From Coriobacteriia bacterium (GTDB lineage Bacteria > Actinomycetota > Coriobacteriia > Coriobacteriales > UBA8131), in the NCBI GenBank assembly GCA_009781535.1, contig WQXX01000084.1, forward strand, positions 1 to 5,331: DNA of 5,331 nt, in the 5' to 3' direction. The notes beneath the pieces were generated by a model. The model had not been told where the DNA came from and did no database searches. It was given only the letters and a program-made list of their open reading frames with translations. Of this stretch, positions 1 to 4,768 are shown piece by piece (within the stretch, counting starts at the first letter, position 1; each line of letters opens with the position of its first letter). The position numbers were made by a program, and so were the translations under genes.

Positions 1-761
1 GAAGCATCAGCAGCCTGCTTCAAGGCAAGGCTTGCAGCTTCCTGGGTAAGCGCGGCGTCCGTTGCAATAACAGCAAGCATGGTCGCCATATCCGGTGCGA
101 TCATACCTGAGCCTTTACAGACGCCGGCAATCGTATAGGTTACCTGCACGCCATCGCTTTGGGTCGCGGTAAACCGTACAGCCGACTCTTTGGGGACCGT
201 ATCGGTGGTCATAATGGCCTCTGCGACTGCCAGACCAGCTTCTGGATCGGTGCCATCATCGGCGCCAAGCGCGTCTACGGCAGCGGGGATGCCGCTGACG
301 AAGGGTTCTTCCGGCAACAGGACTCCGATGACTCCGGTGGATGCCATCAGCACCTGATGCGGTTGGCAACCCAAAGACTCGGCAACGAGCTGGGCAGAGC
401 GGATGGCAACCTGCTCGCCCGGTTTTCCTGTCGAGGCGTTCGCATTACCGGAGTTGATGAGCAGCGCAACGGCTTTACCTTCGGTATCGATAAGATGCTC
501 AAGATGCGTGCGGGCTATCTTTACCGGGGCGGCACAGAAGGTGTTCTGAGTAAAAACCGCTGCTGCCGTAGCTGAACCAGGTGCAACGATAAGCGCAAGA
601 TCCATACGCCCGGGATTGCGGCGGAAACCTGCTGAGACTCCTGCACACCGTAAGCCCTTGACAATGCCAAGACCGCCTTTTATGCGCTCGATTGGTTGTA
701 TCGCTGCCTTTGTCGCCTGTTGGCAGAGCTGCTCGCCCATCTGTGTTGCTCCCTTCGACAT
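1..761 (-). CDS. argJ: ArgJ, bifunctional glutamate N-acetyltransferase / ornithine acetyltransferase (3' end cut by window edge)
   Basis: ArgJ moves the acetyl group from N-acetylornithine to glutamate, the cyclic route of arginine synthesis in the cytoplasm. I translated the minus strand from the ATG at 761-759; it stays open to base 1, giving 253 codons of a protein usually near 400 residues. Visible family motifs are NSGNANA (103-109), STGVIG (141-146), TTDTVPK (185-191) and KGSGMIAPDMATML (216-229). In this family the precursor cuts itself before the Thr of the ATML motif, here T227, and that Thr becomes the catalytic nucleophile, so the alpha chain is complete and the beta chain begins in the window. 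AGGAG lies 5 nt before the ATG; a second in-frame ATG (M8, at 740) has no comparable site. About 28 residues precede the usual family start, a modest N-terminal extension. argC is 40 nt upstream, so the two are probably co-transcribed. Whether it also uses acetyl-CoA cannot be told from sequence. Confidence 0.96.
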   Translation of the reverse strand, partial: MSKGATQMGEQLCQQATKAAIQPIERIKGGLGIVKGLRCAGVSAGFRRNPGRMDLALIVAPGSATAAAVFTQNTFCAAPVKIARTHLEHLIDTEGKAVALLINSGNANASTGKPGEQVAIRSAQLVAESLGCQPHQVLMASTGVIGVLLPEEPFVSGIPAAVDALGADDGTDPEAGLAVAEAIMTTDTVPKESAVRFTATQSDGVQVTYTIAGVCKGSGMIAPDMATMLAVIATDAALTQEAASLALKQAADA

Positions 762-766
762 ACCTG

Positions 767-771
767 CTCCT
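767..771 (-). promoter_or_regulatory. Ribosome binding site of argJ
   Basis: On the minus strand AGGAG stands exactly 5 nt before the ATG at 761. It is the same core and spacing as the argC site and fixes the argJ start over the internal M8. Confidence 0.8.
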
Positions 772-791
772 TTTCTAAAACTAAAACCGGT

Positions 792-816
792 GGAACCCTT
801 CTCAGACAAGGGTTCC
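792..816 (-). promoter_or_regulatory. Stem-loop across the argC stop, before argJ
   Basis: A perfect 9-bp inverted repeat (GGAACCCTT at 792-800 and AAGGGTTCC at 808-816) with a 7-nt loop includes the argC stop codon (804-802). In the direction of transcription it is followed by ACCGG and then TTTTAGTTTT, an interrupted U-rich stretch, with the argJ ribosome site about 20 nt downstream of the stem. It could be a weak intra-operon terminator, or an mRNA-stabilising or processing hairpin that sets the argC/argJ ratio. The interrupted and displaced U tract argues against an efficient intrinsic terminator. Confidence 0.5.
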
Positions 817-1941
817 GAGTCTATCCAGCCCCGCTGTCTCAGCAAAGCCGAAGATGATATTCGCATTCTGTATCGCTTGAGTGGTCGCACCTTTGCCGAG
901 ATTGTCAATGGCACATGAGGCGATCAGGCACTTGCTCCGTGCATCATAGGCAAAGCCGACCTGGGCATTGTTCGTACCCATGACCGAAGCGCTGTGTGGC
1001 ATCGTGCCTGCGGCAAGAACGCTGATGAAAGCTTCATCAGCGTAGGTATCCGTGTATGCCTTCGTAATGTGGGCAGTCACTTCTCCTGCTCCTGAAGCCG
1101 CAAGCTCAGGCGCCAGGGAGACGACCACTGTCGATACCATACCCCGCTTAAGCGGCGCCAGATGCGGCGTGAAGACGACCTTCAGCTCGCAGTCGGCAAG
1201 CCCGGATAAGACCTGCTGTATTTCAGGCGTATGCCTATGACTTGCTACTCCGTAGGCAACAAGGTCATCGGAGGCGCTGCAGAAATGCGTTGTTGCAGTT
1301 GCCTTGCGTCCTGCCCCTGAAACACCTGAGATGGCATTGATTATGACCGGAGCGTTGGGATCCATCAGCCCAAAACACAGGGCGGGGGCGATAGCAAGCG
1401 TGGTAGCTGTGGGATAACATCCGGGATTGGCAACCAGCGGCGGCAAAACATGCTCTGAGCCCATCTTGTTCTCATGCCACCTGGCAGCTTTTTCCTGCAG
1501 CGCAGTACGGTTGAACTCGCAAAGCCCGTAGACCGCATGTTCGAGCAGTTCAGGCGCTGTGTGCTGAGCCTGGTACCATTGTTCATATACCTGCGCGTCA
1601 TTAAGGCGAAAATCAGCGCTCAAATCGATGACGGCGACGCCGCGCTTGAGCAGTTTCGGCGCCATTTTACAGGCCACCGTATGAGGTACGGCGAGGAAGG
1701 CAAGCTCGATATCCTCGCAGGCAAGCGCATCTTCATGCTTTATCAAGATAAGTGCGGAAAGCTGCTCCTTTGCCCCTTTTGTCGTCAAGCCAAGCAGCGC
1801 AGGATATAACGCTGAGAGCGGCTTTCCTGTATCGCTGTCGGAGCTTGCAGCTACAAGCTCGAATCCAGGATGGCCCATAAGCAAACGGGCGGCTTCTGCC
1901 CCCGTATAACCCGACGCACCGATCACGGCTGCCCGAATCAT
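802..1941 (-). CDS. argC: ArgC, N-acetyl-gamma-glutamyl-phosphate reductase
   Basis: ArgC reduces N-acetylglutamyl phosphate with NADPH to N-acetylglutamate semialdehyde, the third step of arginine synthesis in the cytoplasm. The 379-residue product opens with the Rossmann motif GASGYTGAE (8-16). It has SADFR (108-112), the catalytic-cysteine motif NPGCYPT (172-178, C175), SGVSGAGRK (205-213) and HRHTPEI (235-241) with the conserved catalytic histidine at H237. It ends in the usual DNLGKGA segment (346-352). Family members are usually about 345 residues; much of the excess lies at roughly 150-168, a hydrophilic insertion just before the cysteine motif. The ATG at 1941 is preceded by AGGAG at 5-nt spacing and by a strong promoter, and the Rossmann motif begins at once, so the start is firm. 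It is the first gene of the operon here, followed by argJ after 40 nt. A dyad and direct repeats upstream may serve arginine-responsive control. Confidence 0.97.
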   Translation of the reverse strand: MIRAAVIGASGYTGAEAARLLMGHPGFELVAASSDSDTGKPLSALYPALLGLTTKGAKEQLSALILIKHEDALACEDIELAFLAVPHTVACKMAPKLLKRGVAVIDLSADFRLNDAQVYEQWYQAQHTAPELLEHAVYGLCEFNRTALQEKAARWHENKMGSEHVLPPLVANPGCYPTATTLAIAPALCFGLMDPNAPVIINAISGVSGAGRKATATTHFCSASDDLVAYGVASHRHTPEIQQVLSGLADCELKVVFTPHLAPLKRGMVSTVVVSLAPELAASGAGEVTAHITKAYTDTYADEAFISVLAAGTMPHSASVMGTNNAQVGFAYDARSKCLIASCAIDNLGKGATTQAIQNANIIFGFAETAGLDRLGTLV

Positions 1942-1946
1942 GGATA

Positions 1947-1951
1947 CTCCT
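1947..1951 (-). promoter_or_regulatory. Ribosome binding site of argC
   Basis: AGGAG on the minus strand lies 5 nt before the ATG at 1941. With the argJ site it sets the local reference spacing used to judge the odd start of the phosphoglycosyl transferase. Confidence 0.8.
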
Positions 1952-1976
1952 TTTCATTAAATGGTTTTCGGTCCAA

Positions 1977-2004
1977 AGCATACCAGAAACACTGATGTTG
2001 TCAA
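1977..2004 (-). promoter_or_regulatory. Sigma-70-type promoter of argCJ
   Basis: On the minus strand a consensus -35 TTGACA (2004-1999) is followed after 16 nt by TATGCT (1982-1977). The TGG just before it gives an extended -10 (TGnTATGCT). Transcription should start near 1970, leaving a leader of about 29 nt, too short for a leader-peptide attenuator. Control is therefore more likely by a DNA-binding repressor than by attenuation. This is the best promoter in the window. Confidence 0.75.
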
Positions 2005-2015
2005 TACTTCTAGCT

Positions 2016-2031
2016 AATATATGCGTATATT
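2016..2031. promoter_or_regulatory. Candidate operator: 16-bp AT-rich dyad
   Basis: AATATA and TATATT are perfect 6-bp inverted arms around a TGCG centre. The dyad ends 12 bp upstream of the argC -35 box. Its size and AT-rich arms resemble an ARG box in general form, but it does not match the TGAAT/ATTCA half sites known for ArgR. The binding protein is thus unknown. It lies between two divergent genes and could act on either. Confidence 0.35.
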
Positions 2032-2070
2032 TTGCGGTATTTGGTACAAATATCCAGAATTGCGGTATTT
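2032..2070. repeat. 11-bp direct repeat in divergent promoter region
   Basis: TTGCGGTATTT occurs at 2032-2042 and again at 2060-2070, a start-to-start distance of 28 bp. Short related pieces (TATCCA after each copy) extend the similarity. The first copy abuts the AT-rich dyad. Repeated sites upstream of a promoter often bind a regulator, but no known consensus is recognised here. Confidence 0.45.
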
Positions 2071-2141
2071 TATCCATTTTGTTCACCCCAGTGTTTCCTC
2101 AGAACAGCTGCAAGGCCTCAAAAGAAGTCCCCTGATGCTCA

Positions 2142-2156
2142 TGGTATGATTATCGT
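2142..2156 (+). promoter_or_regulatory. Extended -10 promoter giving a probable leaderless mRNA
   Basis: TGGTATGAT (2142-2150) is a near-consensus extended -10. It ends 6 nt before the ATG at 2157, so transcription should begin at or next to that A. No good -35 is seen at 16-18 nt spacing (the sequence there is A-rich, around AAAGAAG), which extended -10 promoters tolerate. No ribosome site precedes the ATG. Confidence 0.6.
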
Positions 2157-3407
2157 ATGGATACTCCACATCGCATCGCAGTCATAACCATGGGCGTCAA
2201 GCTTGGTGACGAGACCAAGGGTTACACGCGTTTTTTAACCCTAGCCGAGCAACTTGCCGCCTCAGGCTTTGACGTTGATCTCATCACCTCCTCCTTCCAA
2301 CACTGGGAAAAGGCTCAGCGCGACACTGCATCTATCGCCTATAGCCGTTATCCTTTCCGTGTGGTATTCATCGAGGAACCGGGCTATGAGCGCAATATCG
2401 ACCTTAAACGCGTGCGCAGCCATTCCATCGCTGCAAAAAACCTTCGTATTCTTCTTGAGGCCAACCGTACTGGCACAAAGCCCTACGATCTGATCTATTG
2501 CGAGATACCTCCCAATAACGTCGCACGCATTGCCGCAGAACATGCGGCACGGGAGAATATCCCCTTTGTGGTTGACGTCAACGACCTGTGGCCCGAGGCT
2601 ATGCGTATGGTCATGGATATCCCTTTGGTCAGCTCGGTTTTGTTCTATCCTTTAGCCCGCGACGCTCGTTCAACCTATCGTCTCGTGAGCGCTGTTGTCG
2701 GTACGTCTGACGAGTATGCCGCCCATCCCTTTGCGATCAGCGCGCCGGACGTCGAACGCGTAACGGTCTACGTGGGTGGGGACAAGCAGGCGTTCGACGC
2801 CGGCGCGCAGGCTCACGCCTCCCAAATCGACAAACCGGCTTCCGCTTTCTGGGTTACCTACGCGGGCACCTTGGGCGCAAGCTACGACCTTGCAACACTT
2901 GTCACTGCCGCCTCGATACTCAAAAACCAGGGCTTTGACTCCCTTCGCATCCTTATCGTTGGCGATGGACCTGATCGCTCAAGCCTGCAAGCCCTTGCCG
3001 AACAGCTGGCAGCGCCGGTTGATTTCCTCGGATATCGCCCCTATGAGGAAATGGCTGCCTGGCTTGTTGCCTCAGACGTGCTTGTTAACTCACTGGTGCG
3101 TAAGGCTCCCCAGTCCATCGTCAACAAGATCGGCGATTATCTGTTTGCGGGCCGCCCGATGATTAACACCGGCTCAAGCGCTGAGTTGCGCAACCTGGTG
3201 GTAACTGAACGCGTTGGATTCAATGTGGTGGCAGAAGATACCAACCTGCTTGCCGAATGTATCCAGCGTCTTGCCGATGATCCACCCATGCGAATCTCGA
3301 TGGGTCTTGCCGCCCGTATACTTGCCGAAAAGCGGTTCGACCGCACCTGCTCATATCAAGCCATAACCGACCTTATTGACCGCCTTTTGAAAAGCAAAGG
3401 AGAATGA
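2157..3407 (+). CDS. GT-B glycosyltransferase, family GT4-like (WbuB type)
   Basis: The 416-residue protein is a retaining-type glycosyltransferase expected to add a sugar to a lipid-linked glycan at the cytoplasmic face of the membrane. The N-terminal acceptor domain starts with a beta strand (IAVIT, 7-11) and holds a glycine-rich turn (around 17-22) and the segment VDVNDLWPEA (139-148) seen in WbuB-like enzymes. The C-terminal nucleotide-sugar domain has YAGTLG (235-240), ILIVGDGP (265-272), DFLGYRP (289-295) and NKIGDYLFAGRPMIN (323-337). The last replaces the common E-x7-E motif with an NKxGDY variant that I recall from capsule-cluster enzymes. No membrane helix is evident. The ATG at 2157 is the first in-frame start after a stop codon at 2133-2135, so no upstream start is possible. 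The stop overlaps a possible start of the PAP2 gene, so the two form an operon. The sugar donor and acceptor cannot be named. Confidence 0.88.
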   Translation: MDTPHRIAVITMGVKLGDETKGYTRFLTLAEQLAASGFDVDLITSSFQHWEKAQRDTASIAYSRYPFRVVFIEEPGYERNIDLKRVRSHSIAAKNLRILLEANRTGTKPYDLIYCEIPPNNVARIAAEHAARENIPFVVDVNDLWPEAMRMVMDIPLVSSVLFYPLARDARSTYRLVSAVVGTSDEYAAHPFAISAPDVERVTVYVGGDKQAFDAGAQAHASQIDKPASAFWVTYAGTLGASYDLATLVTAASILKNQGFDSLRILIVGDGPDRSSLQALAEQLAAPVDFLGYRPYEEMAAWLVASDVLVNSLVRKAPQSIVNKIGDYLFAGRPMINTGSSAELRNLVVTERVGFNVVAEDTNLLAECIQRLADDPPMRISMGLAARILAEKRFDRTCSYQAITDLIDRLLKSKGE

Positions 3408-3412
3408 TTGGA

Positions 3413-4030
3413 ATGGATACGATCTATGCGTTTGACTTGATGGTCTTCGAATGGATACAGACGCATCTGTGGTGCAAGTTCCTCGATATCGTCATGTCTG
3501 TTGTCAGCCTGACAGGTGAGACAGGGGCAATCTGGATCGTATTTGCCATCGTTTTGCTTTTCTTCAAAAAGACCCGCAAGACTGGGATCATGATGGGTGT
3601 GGCGCTTATCGTCATGCTCATAGTCAACGACAATATCCTCAAGCCGCTCATCGCGCGGCCCCGGCCCTTCGATTATCCCGGATGGCCTGGCTTTATCTAC
3701 CCGGAAATAGCCTTCAGAGTGCCAACGAGCTTTTCCTTCCCTTCGGGACATACCTGTGCGGCAGTGGCAGTTACGACTGTACTGCTGATACAGGACAGGC
3801 GACTCGGCATCCCTGCGGCTGTGTATGCCTTTCTGATGTGCTTCTCGCGCATCTATCTGTTCGATCATTATTGCACGGACGTCTTTGGCGGCATCGTGCT
3901 CGGCATCATCATTGGTGTTGCAGCATACTACCTCGTGGACTTCATCGCTGGGCTGATCACGAAGCGAAAGGCGACAAAGACGATTGTTGTCGTTGAGGCT
4001 GATGGCTCCACCGAGATACCGTTGGAATAG
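3413..4030 (+). CDS. PAP2-superfamily membrane phosphatase, likely undecaprenyl-pyrophosphate or lipid phosphatase
   Basis: This 205-residue membrane protein has the full acid-phosphatase signature of the PAP2 family: KPLIARPRP (K-x6-RP, 77-85), PSGH (110-113) and SR-x5-H-x3-D (145-156, H152 as expected nucleophile). Hydrophobic segments at about 24-34, 39-52, 57-72, 116-127, 134-145 and 157-181 flank these motifs. Such enzymes remove phosphate from undecaprenyl pyrophosphate or related lipids at the outer face of the membrane. Next to glycan genes, carrier recycling is the likely role, but phosphatidylglycerophosphate or another lipid is possible. The tail ends in a charged stretch. Start: an ATG at 3404 overlaps the upstream stop as ATGA but lies only 1 nt after AGGAG (3398-3402). 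The in-frame ATG at 3413 has a 10-nt spacing, so I prefer it. Just past the stop, repeat-rich sequence may be a displaced C-terminal tail. Confidence 0.9.
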   Translation: MDTIYAFDLMVFEWIQTHLWCKFLDIVMSVVSLTGETGAIWIVFAIVLLFFKKTRKTGIMMGVALIVMLIVNDNILKPLIARPRPFDYPGWPGFIYPEIAFRVPTSFSFPSGHTCAAVAVTTVLLIQDRRLGIPAAVYAFLMCFSRIYLFDHYCTDVFGGIVLGIIIGVAAYYLVDFIAGLITKRKATKTIVVVEADGSTEIPLE

Positions 4031-4123
4031 CGGTTATGGTCGTTGAGGTTGAGCGCCCAGAAGCTGAACACCCGGAAGCTGAACACCCGTCAGATTAGCC
4101 GATCATCGTCGCTTGTCTAAAGT
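4031..4123. other. Convergent intergenic gap without a visible terminator
   Basis: The 93-bp gap separates the ends of the PAP2 and phosphoglycosyl transferase genes. Apart from the tandem 15-bp units I see no stem-loop followed by a T run on either strand; the only palindrome is the short CGATcATCG at 4100-4108. Transcription may end by Rho or run into the opposing gene. Confidence 0.5.
4045..4089 (+). repeat. Three tandem 15-bp units reading as a pentapeptide repeat
   Basis: GAAGCTGAACACCCG occurs twice in perfect tandem (4060-4074, 4075-4089). A diverged copy lies before it (4045-4059), differing at five positions, all transitions. Read from 4045, the units encode EVERP, EAEHP and EAEHP, inside a short open frame from the ATG at 4036 to the TAG at 4096-4098 (20 codons). 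Three of the five differences are synonymous in this frame. The frame is not that of the PAP2 gene, which stops at 4028-4030. No ribosome site precedes the ATG at 4036, so a separate peptide is doubtful and a shifted or lost C-terminal tail of the PAP2 protein is more likely. Confidence 0.85.
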
Positions 4124-4768
4124 TCAATCCTCGTCGTTTCCATAGACGCCCTCCTGGGTGAATACCACCGCAAAGGTCTTGAAGAAGACTTTTACATCAA
4201 GCACGAAAGACTGCGTTTTGACATACGTGACGTCGAGCGCCAGGCGTTCATGCCAGGGGATTGCATTGCGACCATACACCTGCGCATATCCGGAAATGCC
4301 TGGCTTAAGCGCAAGTTTGAGTGATTCTTCGCCATCATATAAAGCGACTTCCTCCGCTAAATCAGGGCGCGGCCCGATGATGCTCATCTCTCCTTTAAGA
4401 ACATTTAATACCTGGGGCAGCTCATCCATGCTTGTTCTACGTAAAAACGCCCCCACTTTGGTCAGGCGAGGATCGTCTGGAGCATTATAGGTCGAGCCGT
4501 CAGCCTCTTTGATGTCAGGGGCGTCAACGTACATCGTACGATACTTGTACATGGTAAAGGGGCGTCCGTGTTGTCCGATGCGCGGGGCATTGTAAAAGAC
4601 GGGGCCCTTGTCATCAAGGCGTATCATAATCGCGATGATGATAAAGCTGATACCGAAAAAGACCAGGCCGATAAGAGCGGACAGAATGTCAAGGAAACGT
4701 TTGACGAAGCGTGGATAGAAAGCACGACCGTAGTGTTTTTGCGTTTTTATGCTATCTCCCTCAGGCAT
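4124..4768 (-). CDS. Polyprenyl-phosphate phosphoglycosyl transferase (PglC/WcaJ-type bacterial sugar transferase)
   Basis: It starts glycan assembly by moving a sugar phosphate from a UDP-sugar to undecaprenyl phosphate at the inner membrane face. Counted from the upstream GTG at 4780 (218 residues), it has KRxxDI (27-32) leading into one hydrophobic re-entrant helix (about 31-53), KYRTM (79-83), the catalytic Asp-Glu pair in MDELPQ (118-123), GPRP (136-139) and KPGISGYAQVYGRN (159-172). The size fits the small PglC class rather than the long WbaP class. The Ser-Pro that usually breaks the re-entrant helix appears as Gly-Ile (43-44). The start is uncertain: GTG 4780, ATG 4768 (used here) or ATA 4750. 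Only the last has a good ribosome site, GGGAG at 5-nt spacing. It overlaps the end of the upstream aminotransferase gene, so translation is probably coupled. The aminotransferase neighbour suggests an amino-sugar substrate such as a bacillosamine derivative; this is inference. Confidence 0.93.
   Translation of the reverse strand: MPEGDSIKTQKHYGRAFYPRFVKRFLDILSALIGLVFFGISFIIIAIMIRLDDKGPVFYNAPRIGQHGRPFTMYKYRTMYVDAPDIKEADGSTYNAPDDPRLTKVGAFLRRTSMDELPQVLNVLKGEMSIIGPRPDLAEEVALYDGEESLKLALKPGISGYAQVYGRNAIPWHERLALDVTYVKTQSFVLDVKVFFKTFAVVFTQEGVYGNDED
4756..4762 (-). promoter_or_regulatory. Ribosome-site-like GAGGGAG pointing to an ATA codon
   Basis: On the minus strand GAGGGAG lies inside the annotated 5' end of the phosphoglycosyl transferase gene. 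Its 3' edge is exactly 5 nt before the ATA at 4750-4748 (in frame), the same spacing as at argC and argJ. Neither the GTG at 4780 nor the ATG at 4768 has a comparable site. It may mark the true start, or be a chance match in codons for Pro-Glu-Gly-Asp. Confidence 0.45.

Noticed and set aside
159..575. Plus-strand open frame of 138 codons
   Set aside because: It is antisense to argJ, whose motifs are clear on the other strand; composition and lack of a recognisable fold mark it as a shadow.
2016..2031. Calling the dyad a definite ArgR box
   Set aside because: The half sites do not match the TGAAT/ATTCA pattern, and its place upstream of -35 is not the usual repressor position; kept only as a candidate operator.
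1733..2086. Minus-strand open frame of 117 codons overlapping the argC start
   Set aside because: It crosses the argC promoter and reads argC in another frame; it would start before the mapped-looking -35 box and has no family features.
3356..3868. Minus-strand open frame of 170 codons
   Set aside because: It lies opposite the PAP2 gene, is highly charged and low in hydrophobic order, and has no ribosome site or motif; treated as an antisense shadow.
4060..4089. CRISPR-like repeat
   Set aside because: Units are 15 bp, in direct tandem without spacers, and only two to three copies.
4036..4098. Independent 20-codon small protein gene
   Set aside because: No ribosome site or promoter precedes the ATG; the sequence echoes the PAP2 tail, so a displaced tail is the simpler reading.
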